From assembly GCF_018129385.1 (NCBI RefSeq), contig NZ_JAFCLN010000002.1, forward strand, positions 372,001 through 436,000: a DNA stretch of 64,000 nucleotides. Direction: 5' to 3'. Source of the DNA: Bradyrhizobium lablabi. Its GTDB lineage: Bacteria; Pseudomonadota; Alphaproteobacteria; Rhizobiales; Xanthobacteraceae. A program made the translations under genes and the position numbers. Each line of letters begins with the position of its first letter. Position 1 is the first letter of the stretch. The notes below the pieces were generated by a model. That model saw only the letters and a program-made list of their open reading frames with translations, did not search any database and was not told the origin of the DNA. Shown here one piece after another: positions 7,833 to 16,585 of the stretch.

Positions 7833-9323
7833 TCAGACATTCAGGTTCATCCAGACCGCCTTCGGCTCGGTAAAGTTCTCGATCGCGGCGGTGCCATGCT
7901 CGCGGCCGAGACCGGAATCGCGCTCGCCGCCCCACGGCAACCGCACATCGGTGTAGCCATAGGTGTTGATCCAGACCGTACCGGCGCGGGCGCGTTTGGC
8001 AAAGCGCTGGACACGGCCCATATCGCGGCTCCAGACGCCGGCGGCAAGACTGTAGGCGGTGCCGTTGGCGATGCGCAGCGCGTCGGCCTCGTCCTTGAAC
8101 TTGATCACGCTGACGACGGGGCCAAAGATTTCCTCCTGCGAGATCCGCATCTCGTGCTTCACGCCGGCGAATACGGCCGGGCTGATGAAATAGCCGCGCT
8201 TGCCGATCTTTTCGCCGCCCGTGACGAGGGAGGCACCCTCATTCCGGCCGATGTCGACATAGTCGAGGATCGACTTCATCTGCTTCTCGGAAATGACCGG
8301 GCCGAGCGAGGTGCCGCGATCGAGCGGATCGCCCATCCGCAGCGACTTTGCGCGGGCGGCAAGCCGTTCGACGACCTCATCGTAAGCCTTCTCCTGCACC
8401 AGCACGCGCGAGCCCGCCGAGCACACCTGTCCGGCATTGAAGAAGATGCCGGCCGCGGCAGCCTTGGCGGCGGCGTCGAGATCGGCATCGTCGAAGATGA
8501 CGTTGGCGGACTTGCCGCCGAGCTCGAGCGAGACGCGTTTGAAGTTGCCGGCGGCGCCTTTCATGATGCCGCGGCCGACGCCGGGCGAGCCGGTAAAGGT
8601 GACCTTGTCGACATCGGGATGGTTGACCAGCGCGTCGCCGACGGTGCGGCCGGGGCCGGTCACGATGTTGAAAACGCCGGGCGGCAGGCCGGCCTCCAGC
8701 GCCAGTTCGCCGATGCGCAAGGCCGAGAGCGAGGTCAGCTCGGCGGGCTTCATCACGACCGTGCAACCGCAGGCCAGCGCCGGCGCCAGCTTCCACATGC
8801 CGATCATCAGCGGAAAATTCCACGGCACGATCGCCGCCACCACGCCGACCGGCTCGCGCACCGTATAGGTCAGCGCGTCGTCGCGCGTCGAGATCACGTC
8901 GCCGCTGATCTTGTCGGCCCATCCGGCGTAATAGGTGAGGGTGTCGATCGCCGCGGGAAAATCCTGGCGCAGCACTGCGGCAATCGGTTTGCCGGCATCG
9001 AGGCTCTCGATCTCGGCGATTTCATCCGCGTGTCGCTTCAGAAGCTCCGCCCATTTGAGCAGGATATGGCCGCGCTCGGCGGCGCGCATCGTGCGCCACG
9101 GCCCCTCAAAGGCGCGGCGCGCGCTCGCGACCGCGCGGTCGACATCCGCCTCATTGCCTTCCGCGATGGTGGCGATGACCTCTTCGGTGGCTGGATTGAG
9201 CGACTTGAACGTTTTGCCGGAGGCCGAGGCGACGCGGCGGCCGTCCAGAAGCAGCCCCTGCGGTTTGGAGAGGAAGGCGGCTGCCGCCGTCTCGGGGGTA
9301 AAGTCATATGCAATCGACATCAT
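7833..9323 (-). CDS. NAD(P)-dependent aldehyde dehydrogenase
   Basis: 496 residues, the normal length for the ALDH superfamily, which oxidises aldehydes to acids in the cytoplasm. Visible motifs are the substrate/cofactor segment VPWNFPLMIGMWKLAPALA, the catalytic glutamate in LELGGKSAN (about residue 268), the nucleophilic cysteine in FFNAGQVCSAGSR (about residue 302) and EEIFGPVVSVIKF near the C-terminus. GGAGGAAAT precedes ATGATG at 9323/9320. It is transcribed divergently from a ModE/LysR-like regulator across a 112-bp region with a palindrome, so that protein probably controls it. The substrate is not evident; betaine-aldehyde-like or other aliphatic aldehydes are possible. Confidence 0.92.
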   Translation of the reverse strand: MMSIAYDFTPETAAAAFLSKPQGLLLDGRRVASASGKTFKSLNPATEEVIATIAEGNEADVDRAVASARRAFEGPWRTMRAAERGHILLKWAELLKRHADEIAEIESLDAGKPIAAVLRQDFPAAIDTLTYYAGWADKISGDVISTRDDALTYTVREPVGVVAAIVPWNFPLMIGMWKLAPALACGCTVVMKPAELTSLSALRIGELALEAGLPPGVFNIVTGPGRTVGDALVNHPDVDKVTFTGSPGVGRGIMKGAAGNFKRVSLELGGKSANVIFDDADLDAAAKAAAAGIFFNAGQVCSAGSRVLVQEKAYDEVVERLAARAKSLRMGDPLDRGTSLGPVISEKQMKSILDYVDIGRNEGASLVTGGEKIGKRGYFISPAVFAGVKHEMRISQEEIFGPVVSVIKFKDEADALRIANGTAYSLAAGVWSRDMGRVQRFAKRARAGTVWINTYGYTDVRLPWGGERDSGLGREHGTAAIENFTEPKAVWMNLNV

Positions 9324-9404
9324 ATTTCCTCCGTAGCTTGTGTTTGAAGGTAGGAGGATATTTTCAACAGTAAATATGATATCGTGTGCCTATGGCTCGT
9401 CTAA

Positions 9405-9424
9405 ATATGAACTGTATTTCATAT
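9405..9424. promoter_or_regulatory. Palindromic operator candidate between aldehyde dehydrogenase and its regulator
   Basis: Perfect 7-bp inverted repeat ATATGAA / TTCATAT with a 6-base spacer, in the divergent promoter region and only 12 bp before the regulator ATG. The word TAAATATGA at its left side also occurs at 9371-9379, 31 bp upstream, giving a second half-site. The layout fits an autoregulating divergent regulator. Confidence 0.55.
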
Positions 9425-9435
9425 ACTGGTGATAC

Positions 9436-10536
9436 ATGCTGAACATCGAGATCGAGACCGTCTGGCGTTTCCACCGGGAAGGCAGCCCGCAGAGCGTCGT
9501 GGTGATGCTGGGCGTCCTCAACGAAATCAGGAAAACCGGCAAGATCACGAGCGCGGCCAATGACGCGCATCTTTCCTATCGCCACGTCTGGAACCTGATC
9601 GAGCACTGGTCGCAGTTTTTCGGCGTGCCGCTGGTCGAAACAAGGCGCGGCAAGGGTTCGACGCTCACCGCATTCGGCGAGAAGCTGGTGTGGGCCGGCG
9701 AACGCATGCAGGCGCGGCTCGGGCCGCAGCTCGAAAACCTCGCGCAGGAGCTTGCGACCGAGATCAAGCCGTTCCTGCATCAGCGGCCATCAGTCATCCG
9801 CGTTCACGCCAGCCATGGTTTTGCGGTGTCAAAGCTGCGCGAGCTGCTGGACCGCGAGCCGGGCATCGGCGTCGACCTGCGCTATGTCAGCAATCAGCAT
9901 TCGCTGGTCTCGCTGGCGCAAGGCGCGTGCGATCTCTCGGGCGTGCACCTGCCGCGCGGCGAACTGCGCGCGCAGGGCGTTCAGGCCTGCAAGGAATGGC
10001 TCGACCCGCGCCAGGATCGCGTGATCAGCTTTGTGACGCGCGAGATGGGTCTGATGGTCAAGCGCGGCAATCCGCTGAAGATCGGCTCGCTGAAGGATAT
10101 CGCTCAGAAGAAGGCGCGGTTCGTCAATCGCGATCACGATTCCGGCACGCGTCTGCTGTTCGACCAGTTATTGACGCTGCATGGCATCGACGAGGCACGG
10201 ATCAACGGTGCACAGCAGATCGAGTTCACCCACGCGGCGGTGGCGGCCTACGTCGCGAGCGACATGGCCGATGTCAGCTTCGGCGTCGAAGCAGCCGCGC
10301 GGCAATTCGGCCTCGATTTCGTGCGTCTGTTGACGGAAGACTATTTCTTCGTATGCCGCCACACGTTTCTGGATACGGCGCCGATGCGGCGCGTGCTCGA
10401 CATCATGAAAGGCCAGGAATTTCACGAAGCTGTGGCGGCGCTGCCGGGTTACAGGGCGACCGACACGGGCGTCGTTCACACAGTCAGGGAATTCCTCGAC
10501 AGGGTGGACGCCTCCCGCGGCGCAGCTTCTACCTGA
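9436..10536 (+). CDS. Transcriptional regulator: ModE/LysR-like winged helix plus PBP-like ligand domain
   Basis: 366 residues. Residues about 15-90 form a ModE/LysR-type winged helix (GKITSAANDAHLSYRHVWNL, then RGKGSTLTAFGEKL). Residues about 110-340 resemble the periplasmic-binding-protein-like domain found in some ModE-related regulators (HDSGTRLLFDQLL, THAAVAAYVASDMADVSFGV). This design binds DNA as a dimer and senses a small molecule in the cytoplasm. The gene is divergent from the aldehyde dehydrogenase and is probably its regulator; the ligand is unknown. Confidence 0.8.
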   Translation: MLNIEIETVWRFHREGSPQSVVVMLGVLNEIRKTGKITSAANDAHLSYRHVWNLIEHWSQFFGVPLVETRRGKGSTLTAFGEKLVWAGERMQARLGPQLENLAQELATEIKPFLHQRPSVIRVHASHGFAVSKLRELLDREPGIGVDLRYVSNQHSLVSLAQGACDLSGVHLPRGELRAQGVQACKEWLDPRQDRVISFVTREMGLMVKRGNPLKIGSLKDIAQKKARFVNRDHDSGTRLLFDQLLTLHGIDEARINGAQQIEFTHAAVAAYVASDMADVSFGVEAAARQFGLDFVRLLTEDYFFVCRHTFLDTAPMRRVLDIMKGQEFHEAVAALPGYRATDTGVVHTVREFLDRVDASRGAAST

Positions 10537-10715
10537 CCGCATTTCCGGCAATCAGAAGCGATTTCCCGTCGTGTCGAATTTATCACACCCGTCAGCGGTG
10601 GAGCGCGCCTCGAAGCCTCGTGTCATTTAGTTGTTAAGTGTGTCCCGATTGGGATCGACAGAAAGTCCGTCGCGGACGTAGATAGGGCACTCCAATTTTC
10701 CACCGGGGGGCGGAA

Positions 10716-10889
10716 ATGCAAGAGTACCACGCTTACCTGATCGCGCCGGACGGCCGCGTTGAGTTTATCGCCCTGTTTCTTGCCGACGAAGAAACAGCGA
10801 AGGATCGTGTTCGACCATTCGCGTGCGAGCACGATGTCGAATTGTGGCATGGCGACAGGAAGGTCGCGGCGTATTCAAGGCCATCTTAG
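10716..10889 (+). CDS. Small conserved hypothetical protein, 57 residues
   Basis: ATG 10716, preceded by CGGGGGGCGGAA, to TAG 10887. It reads MQEYHAYLIAPDGRVEFIAL, then a charged helix, then HDVELWHGDRKVAAY. This Y(R/H)AY(I/L)...DG....AxxRxxxxxxxxDVELWxGDRxxA pattern is familiar from many Bradyrhizobium small proteins of unknown function. Intact and likely translated. Confidence 0.65.
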   Translation: MQEYHAYLIAPDGRVEFIALFLADEETAKDRVRPFACEHDVELWHGDRKVAAYSRPS

Positions 10890-10935
10890 GTTGCAGCCTG
10901 CCCGCGATGGCACTGGAGTTCGGCTCTATTATCCC

Positions 10936-10959
10936 GGAGCGGGATGACTTTCATGCTCT
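10936..10959. repeat. Internally deleted remnant of the TAGAGC repeat
   Basis: GGAGCGGGATGACTTT, matching the left end of the dispersed repeat, is joined directly to TCATGCTCT, matching its right end. All the middle is missing, as expected from an internal deletion. Confidence 0.5.
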
Positions 10960-11183
10960 GGCGCGGAAACAAAAGGGGCCGCTCAACCGCGACCCCCTGC
11001 CGGCAAAATCTTGTTCGGAAATGAAATGTAGCCCCGGCCCGACAGTTTTACCGACTGTGGCCGTCATTGTGGATTCCGGAAAAGCACGGTGTTCCCACGC
11101 CGGAACCCGCGACGCGTTGGTGTCGACCATCGATGGCCGAACGTGGGCGAATTAATGGCTACGGGATTGCGCGGTTGCCAGGG

Positions 11184-11306
11184 CTATCGCGGGAGCATGC
11201 TCTTGATAGCCCGCTGCACCACGTCGCTGTATCTGCCCTTGTTGAACTCGATGTCGATCAGCCACAAAATTCCGATAGCCGTGCAGGCTGCGATAAATAC
11301 TCTCAT
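11184..11306 (-). CDS. 40-residue membrane-anchored hypothetical protein
   Basis: ATG 11306 with GAGG 8 bases upstream. MRVFIAACTAIGILWLIDIE is one membrane span, followed by FNKGRYSDVVQRAIKSMLPR. The pattern (short span, D, F/NxGxYxxxVxxxxxxI) matches a small Bradyrhizobium protein type of unknown role. A longer in-frame start exists at 11381 but lacks a ribosome site. Confidence 0.55.
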   Translation of the reverse strand: MRVFIAACTAIGILWLIDIEFNKGRYSDVVQRAIKSMLPR

Positions 11307-11629
11307 GGCGCTGACCTCACAATTTGAGGGACCGATGAGCGTCACGTCAAAAATGCGTCTGTTCAATTGCGGGCAGAACACTCTGCCGATTTTCGATAGC
11401 GACTGTCGGGTAGTCCCCGAACTATCGTTTGACCCGCCAAACAGCCGGGACGCATGATCCTATCATGGCTGGCAGATCACATGTCCGGGACAATCCGCCG
11501 CTGATCAGCCTCGGCGGATGTGTCGTCATTGGTTTGCCCGAATGGAGGCGTATCGCACCACCGTTTGCTGATTGCGTTTGATTTCAGTCTGAGCGCCGGT
11601 TGCGCTATTTATGAGAGAGAGATTTTCGC

Positions 11630-11860
11630 ATGGGCAGGACGACCAGAATTACGAGCGGCGATCTGTTGTGGATTTTTCGTGAGCGGCTCTCGTCCATCAG
11701 CGATCGTTTCGGGACTGCGCCGATTGCGATCGTGCCAACCGCCGATGGCTGGGAAGCCATAACATCGCGCCGGTATCGAAATTCCCAGCCGCAGCTCGCC
11801 AAGTGCATCGAGCAAATCCAGGCGGAGCTCCGGCCGATTTACCGGCTGTCGCAGGATTGA
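11630..11860 (+). CDS. Hypothetical protein, 76 residues
   Basis: ATG 11630, preceded by GAGAGAGATTTTCGC. The protein (GRTTRITSGDLLWIFRERLS, then IAIVPTADGWEAITSRRY and a C-terminal helix) is soluble and mixed alpha/beta. No family is recognised. Its regular composition and start context suggest it is real. It stands alone between tiny membrane-protein ORFs. Confidence 0.5.
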   Translation: MGRTTRITSGDLLWIFRERLSSISDRFGTAPIAIVPTADGWEAITSRRYRNSQPQLAKCIEQIQAELRPIYRLSQD

Positions 11861-11993
11861 CGTTCCCGTCTTAAAGGCGATCGTCAACCGGCTTGGACAA
11901 GCCTCAGTGCCGGCAAGCAAACTGCAATGAAAGCAGGTCGAACACGCGCGAATCAACTACAGTCGGAGCGGGGTAGGAAGCGGAGAACTCGTC

Positions 11994-12095
11994 ATGAAGT
12001 TCGCTTCCTTCGAAAACGCGCTGACGCTCGCCACGCTGGCGCTGTTCGCCGTATTTCTGGTGTGGAGTGTCAGAATTATTGCCGCGTGGGTGTGA
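11994..12095 (+). CDS. 33-residue single-span membrane protein
   Basis: ATG 11994 with CGGAG 8 bases upstream, stop TGA at 12093. MKFASFENALTLATLALFAV continues as one hydrophobic helix ending VRIIAAWV. The stop codon lies at the left edge of repeat copy 2. Function unknown. Confidence 0.45.
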   Translation: MKFASFENALTLATLALFAVFLVWSVRIIAAWV

Positions 12096-12221
12096 GCCGG
12101 AGCGTGATGACTTTTCTTCGAATCGTCATCGCGCTCTACATCTTCGTTTAAGCATGATCTTTTCGGAATACCGGTGCCCACCTTGCGCTAACGCGGCCCT
12201 TCGGGTCCGGATCATGCTCTA
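12093..12221. repeat. Dispersed TAGAGC...GCTCTA intergenic repeat, copy 2
   Basis: Shares GATGACTTTTCTTCGAATCG, CGCTCTA, the AGCATGATCTTTTCGG block, ACCGGTG, and the right end CCGGATCATGCTCTA with copies 1 and 3. Like copy 3 it has the extra GCGCTAACGCGGCCCTTCGG-type insert. It sits between two tiny convergent ORFs and overlaps both stop codons. Confidence 0.85.
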
Positions 12222-12302
12222 ACCGGTGCGCAGCGCGTCCACCGTATGGGCCGCAAACACACCGATGCTCACAAGGAGCATGAACGCAACAACGATATCC
12301 AT
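12219..12302 (-). CDS. 27-residue single-span membrane protein
   Basis: ATG 12302 with AGGTGG 5 bases upstream; MDIVVAFMLLVSIGVFAAHT followed by VDALRTG. The TAG stop (12219-12221) is provided by the right end of repeat copy 2. It resembles tiny Bradyrhizobium membrane peptides I recall (MDIxVAxxLLxSxxxFxAHxxDA). Function unknown. Confidence 0.45.
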   Translation of the reverse strand: MDIVVAFMLLVSIGVFAAHTVDALRTG

Positions 12303-12497
12303 GACGCCACCTATTGGTTTGGCGGCACTTTACGCGCGTCAGTGTTTCTGAAGTGTTTCGTCCGGTTCAGAAAATGGTTTCGCGGGGAACCGCCAAACCC
12401 CCTTGCTCGCCGTTTCGCCGTTTCCGGAAGAACGGGAGGTCGTTGGGAGCCGGACGTGGGGTGACTGCGACTTCTCGCTCCCTGTGTGACGGCAGGG

Positions 12498-13337
12498 ATG
12501 TCTGTACATCTTCGCCACATGTTCGATTCGTATCTCGCGAAGTGGGACCTCGTTCCCGATGGCAAACCAATCGTCACACGTGCAGCGCGGCTGCTACCGG
12601 TAATCCGGCGTGGCGAGCCTGCCATGCTCAAACTATCGCTTGAGGAGGACGAACGACGCGGCGGCCTCGTCATGGAATGGTGGAATGGTGACGGCTCGGC
12701 CCGTGTGCTGGCGCGGGAGGATCACGCTCTGCTTCTGGAGCGCGCCTGCGGCCTTACTTCTCTCAGCGACATCGCCCGCACGGGACAGGACGATGCGGCT
12801 TGCCGCATCCTGTGCTCGACGGCCGCACGCCTTCATGCGCCCCGGGCAGCGCCGTTGCCGAAACTGACGCCGCTTGCACAATGGTTTCGCGAGCTGGCGC
12901 CGGCCGCGAAAACCCACGGCGGCATTCTTGTCCGGTGCGCTGAAACGGCCGACACGTTGCTGCGCACTCAGCGCGAGATCGTGGTCCTGCATGGCGATTT
13001 GCACCACGACAACGTGCTGGACTTCGGTGCGCGCGGCTGGCTGGCGATTGATCCCAAACATATTGCCGGCGAGCGCGGCTTTGACTTCGCCAACATCTTT
13101 ACCAATCCCGATCTGGCCGACCCGACACGACCGGTAGCGACCGAGCCTGGACGCTTTGCGCGCCGCCTTGAGATCGTTGCAGAGGCCGCGAAACTTGACC
13201 GGCTCCGCCTGCTTTCCTGGATCCTCGCCTGGACCGGGCTGTCTGCGGCGTGGTTTCTGAGCGACAATGATCCGATGGCGGAAATCGACCTGCATATCGC
13301 CCGGCTCGCCGCGGCCGAGATCGATCGGATGTCCTAG
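12498..13337 (+). CDS. APH(6)-like aminoglycoside/hydroxyurea phosphotransferase family protein
   Basis: About 279 residues. The catalytic loop VVLHGDLHHDNVLDF contains the Brenner motif HxDxxxxN, and WLAIDPKHIAGERGFDFANI gives the magnesium-binding aspartate and the GE(R)xFD motif of the streptomycin 6-phosphotransferase family. Such enzymes transfer phosphate from ATP to a hydroxyl group of an aminoglycoside or a related small molecule. Chromosomal copies need not confer resistance. The start is uncertain: GTG 12486, ATG 12498 and ATG 12519 (MFDSYLAKW, where homology seems to begin) are all in frame and none has a good ribosome site. It is convergent with ccoS. Confidence 0.82.
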   Translation: MSVHLRHMFDSYLAKWDLVPDGKPIVTRAARLLPVIRRGEPAMLKLSLEEDERRGGLVMEWWNGDGSARVLAREDHALLLERACGLTSLSDIARTGQDDAACRILCSTAARLHAPRAAPLPKLTPLAQWFRELAPAAKTHGGILVRCAETADTLLRTQREIVVLHGDLHHDNVLDFGARGWLAIDPKHIAGERGFDFANIFTNPDLADPTRPVATEPGRFARRLEIVAEAAKLDRLRLLSWILAWTGLSAAWFLSDNDPMAEIDLHIARLAAAEIDRMS

Positions 13338-13350
13338 ACGCGCTTGCGGC

Positions 13351-13506
13351 CTACGGCGCAGGCCGGTCGTTGCCGTCAAACAAAATCCGTTCGGCCGCGC
13401 CTTCGAGATCGTCATACTGATCGTTGTGCAGCGTCCACATGAAGGAGGCGAGGCCGGCGAGGCCAAGGCCGATGGCGATCGGCACGAGAAAGAAGAAATC
13501 GATCAT
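13351..13506 (-). CDS. ccoS: cbb3 oxidase maturation protein CcoS/FixS
   Basis: 51 residues, MIDFFFLVPIAIGLGLAGLA, then SFMWTLHNDQYDDLEGAAERIL. The single N-terminal span followed by a W-x-(L/A)-x-(N/S)-x-Q-(F/Y)-D-D-L-(E/D) stretch is diagnostic for CcoS/FixS, needed to insert heme and copper into the cbb3 oxidase. Its ATG overlaps the stop of ccoI (ATGA), so it is translationally coupled and is the last gene of the operon. Confidence 0.9.
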   Translation of the reverse strand: MIDFFFLVPIAIGLGLAGLASFMWTLHNDQYDDLEGAAERILFDGNDRPAP

Positions 13507-15764
13507 TTGACCGCCCCGATCAGGACAGGCGGCTTTTCCCGTGGCGCGGCCGGCCGTGCGCTTGTTGCCGGCCTCAAGCGGCCGAGCCGGAGGGCGTTGA
13601 GCACGACGGTGATGGACGACAGCGACATCGCAATCGCGGCCAGCAGCGGGGTGACCTCGCCGAGCACCGCGAGCGGGATCGCCACGACATTGTAGACGAC
13701 CGCGAGAGCGAAGTTCTGGCTAACGAGCCGGCCGGCGCCTTTCGCGATCGCGATCGCCTGCGGAACGGCTTGCAGGCTTTTGCGCAGGAACACGAGGTCG
13801 GCGGCGTTGCGGCCGATATCGGAAGCCGATCCCGGCGCCATCGAGACATCGGCGGCCCGCAGCGCCGGTGCATCGTTGAGGCCGTCGCCGACCATCAACA
13901 CCTTGTTGCCGGCCTGCCTGAACGCCTCGACACGCCGGATCTTGTCGGCCGGGCGCGCCTCGGCCGTCCAGGTCAGGTCGAGCTGGCGAGCGATTTTTTG
14001 CACGCGCGCGTCGTGGTCGCCGGACAGGATTTCGACAACGGCGCCAGAGCCTTTCAACTGGGCGACGGCTTCTGCCGTGCCCGCGCGCAACTGATCGTCC
14101 AGACCAAAGCAGGCAAGGGCCTTGCCGTTGATCGCCAGAGCGACCGTCGCATCGCGCGCAACTTCGGAAGCGGTGCGGTCAGTGACGGCCCAGTCCGGCC
14201 GCCCGAGACGGTACAGATCGCCGCCACGCCGCGCCTCGATACCGTCGCCGAGGTGCTCGGACACGGCGTCAAATGCGAGTTGCGGCCGGCCATGGCCGAG
14301 CGTTGCCAGCGCTTGCGAATAGGGATGACGAGAGTGGGCCGCCATGGCGGCCGCGATCCCGAGCGCCTCGTCGGCCGCGTTGCCGATGACGGCGAGCCGC
14401 GGTTGCCCAGATGTCAACGTGCCGGTCTTGTCGAAGATCACTGTATCGACGGCGGCGAGCCGCTCGAGCGCGCTGCCGTCCTTGATCATGATGCCCTGCT
14501 CGAACAGCCGCCGTGCCGCGACGACATGGACCATGGGCACCGCAAGGCCGAGCGCGCAGGGGCAGGTGACGATCAGGACGGCGATCGCCGCCGTCATAGC
14601 AAAATGAGCGCCGCCGCCTGCGATCATCCAGCCCGCGAAGGTCAGGACGGCGAGGGAGTGCACCAGCGGCGCGTAGAGCCGCGCGGCCCGGTCGGCGATC
14701 CGGCGGTAGGCCGACCGGCCGGCTTCCGCCGCTTCCATCATGCGCGTCATCTCGGTAAGGAATGATTGCCTGGCCGCTTTCGTCGCGACGATCGTCAGAG
14801 GGCCCGTCAGGTTGAGAACGCCGGCCTGCAACTGTTCGCCTTCGCCCGCTGGCCGCGGGGCGCTTTCTCCCGATACCAGCGAGAGGTCGAGCTCGGAATT
14901 TCCGCTGATCACGCGCGCATCGACCGGGACGCGTTCGCCGGCGGCGAGCAGGATGGTCATTCCCGGCTCGATCTCGTCGACCGGCAGATAGGTCCGCGCG
15001 CCGTCAGGCTGGAGCACCAGCGCGCCGCGCGGCGACAGCCGCGCGAGGCCCGCAACCGCCTGCCGCGCTCGCTCGCGCATGACATGATCGAGCGTGCGGC
15101 CGATCAGCAGGAAGAACAACAGCGACACCGCCGCGTCGAAATAGGCATAATGACCATGATGGATGGTCTCGTAGAGGCTCATGGCGAAAGCGAGCAGGAC
15201 GCCGACCGAGATCGGGACATCCATGTTGGTCCGGCCATGCCTGAGGCTGCGCCAGGCCGAGGCGAAGAAGACGCGGCCGGAATAGGCGAGCGTCGGAAGC
15301 GCGATCAGTGCCGAAATCCAGTGGAAGAGATCGCGCGTGGCCGCGTCCGCGCCCGACCACACCGAAACGGAAAGCAGCATGATATTGCTGGACGCAAAAG
15401 CCGCCACCGCGAGCGCGCGCAGCAACTGGCTCAGCACTACGTCTTTGCGGTCGGCGCCCGCATCGTGCAGATGGGCGTCGTAGCCGATCGCCTTCAGCGC
15501 TTGCATGAAGGCGGGAGGCGTATCGCCGCGCCAGAACACGCTCACCCGCCGCGCCGACAGATTGGCACGTGCGCGCGCCACGCCGTCGAGCTTGCCGAGC
15601 GCCGCTTCGATGCGCTGTAGACATCCGCCGCAATGAATGTCCGGCACCGACAGGTCGGTTTGCCGCAGGCCGTCCGCGACCTGCCGGCTCGCGAGCATGA
15701 TCTCGTCGTCAGGCGCACTCACCTGCTGGAGATGGAGTTCGGCTCCGGGTGCGCAACAGCTCAT
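13503..15764 (-). CDS. ccoI: Copper-transporting P1B-type ATPase CcoI/FixI
   Basis: 753 residues. The N-terminus has a cysteine pair (MSCCAPG) and an HMA domain with CGGC at about residue 45. The membrane part contains the transport motif CPC in VTCPCALGLAVP, followed by the phosphorylation motif DKTGTLTSGQP and the hinge GDGLNDAPAL. This is the architecture of CopA2/FixI ATPases, which move copper across the inner membrane for assembly of the CuB centre of cbb3 oxidase. GGAG stands 7 bases before the ATG. It follows the DUF2189 gene by 26 bp, whereas the usual neighbours ccoG and ccoH are missing. Confidence 0.93.
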   Translation of the reverse strand: MSCCAPGAELHLQQVSAPDDEIMLASRQVADGLRQTDLSVPDIHCGGCLQRIEAALGKLDGVARARANLSARRVSVFWRGDTPPAFMQALKAIGYDAHLHDAGADRKDVVLSQLLRALAVAAFASSNIMLLSVSVWSGADAATRDLFHWISALIALPTLAYSGRVFFASAWRSLRHGRTNMDVPISVGVLLAFAMSLYETIHHGHYAYFDAAVSLLFFLLIGRTLDHVMRERARQAVAGLARLSPRGALVLQPDGARTYLPVDEIEPGMTILLAAGERVPVDARVISGNSELDLSLVSGESAPRPAGEGEQLQAGVLNLTGPLTIVATKAARQSFLTEMTRMMEAAEAGRSAYRRIADRAARLYAPLVHSLAVLTFAGWMIAGGGAHFAMTAAIAVLIVTCPCALGLAVPMVHVVAARRLFEQGIMIKDGSALERLAAVDTVIFDKTGTLTSGQPRLAVIGNAADEALGIAAAMAAHSRHPYSQALATLGHGRPQLAFDAVSEHLGDGIEARRGGDLYRLGRPDWAVTDRTASEVARDATVALAINGKALACFGLDDQLRAGTAEAVAQLKGSGAVVEILSGDHDARVQKIARQLDLTWTAEARPADKIRRVEAFRQAGNKVLMVGDGLNDAPALRAADVSMAPGSASDIGRNAADLVFLRKSLQAVPQAIAIAKGAGRLVSQNFALAVVYNVVAIPLAVLGEVTPLLAAIAMSLSSITVVLNALRLGRLRPATSARPAAPREKPPVLIGAVK

Positions 15765-15790
15765 GGCTCAGCTCCGTCGCATCGAGGCGG

Positions 15791-16585
15791 TCACGCCGTT
15801 TCCGCCTGCACCGCACGATACGCATGCCAGGTGGCGTGCCCGAGCAGCGGATAGATCACGACGAGGCCAAGCATGAAGGTGGCAAGGCTTGCCAGGAACA
15901 GCGCGAGCACGATCGCCGCCCAGATCAGGAGGACGCCGAGATTGTTCCACACCAGCGCCATGCTCGAGCCCATCGCCGTGAACGCATCGGTGCGCTCATC
16001 GAGCAGCATGGGAATGGAGAATGCGCTGATCGCAAAGGAGAACGCGGCGAACAGGCCGCCGACCAGCGTGCCGACCACGAGCATCGCCCAGCCGGTTGGC
16101 GTCGTGAACAGCATCGGCGCAATGCGGTCGAGACCGGGAAACGCGACCATGCCGAAGAACAGGGCGTAGATCAGCACGGCCGCCCGTATCCAGACAATCA
16201 TCAGAAGGCACAGCAACACGCCGGTGAACAGGATCTGCCCGCCGGAACGCGGCTGGACGAAAACCATGTGCTTCCAGCTCAGCGGCTTGCCATCCTCGAT
16301 CCGGCGGCTCTTCTCATAAAGGCCGATCGCCAGGATCGGACCGATTACCATGAAGCCGGCGAAGGCCGGAAACAGAATGTAGTCGCGGTTGAATGCGACA
16401 AGACCGGCAACGAGCCCGATCGAGATCGCGAGAATGACCACGCCATAGGCGAGGCTCAGCGGCATCTCGGTGCGGAAATCCTGCCAGCCCTGCGCCAGCC
16501 ATTTCTTCGGATCATCAGCCGTCAGGGCCCGGATCCATCTGTTGACGGTCGGAAGCGGCGGCGAGACGGGAGGAAGCATCGTCAT
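15791..16585 (-). CDS. DUF2189 integral membrane protein
   Basis: 264 residues with about six membrane spans. The C-terminal LLGHATWHAYRAV and the internal FFGMVAFPGLDRI pattern fit the DUF2189 family of inner-membrane proteins, whose function is unknown. The start ATG overlaps the stop of the preceding 81-residue gene by 4 bp, and ccoI follows after 26 bp, so it is embedded in the cbb3 operon. A role in oxidase assembly or in anaerobic/microaerobic respiration is inferred from position only. Confidence 0.82.
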   Translation of the reverse strand: MTMLPPVSPPLPTVNRWIRALTADDPKKWLAQGWQDFRTEMPLSLAYGVVILAISIGLVAGLVAFNRDYILFPAFAGFMVIGPILAIGLYEKSRRIEDGKPLSWKHMVFVQPRSGGQILFTGVLLCLLMIVWIRAAVLIYALFFGMVAFPGLDRIAPMLFTTPTGWAMLVVGTLVGGLFAAFSFAISAFSIPMLLDERTDAFTAMGSSMALVWNNLGVLLIWAAIVLALFLASLATFMLGLVVIYPLLGHATWHAYRAVQAETA

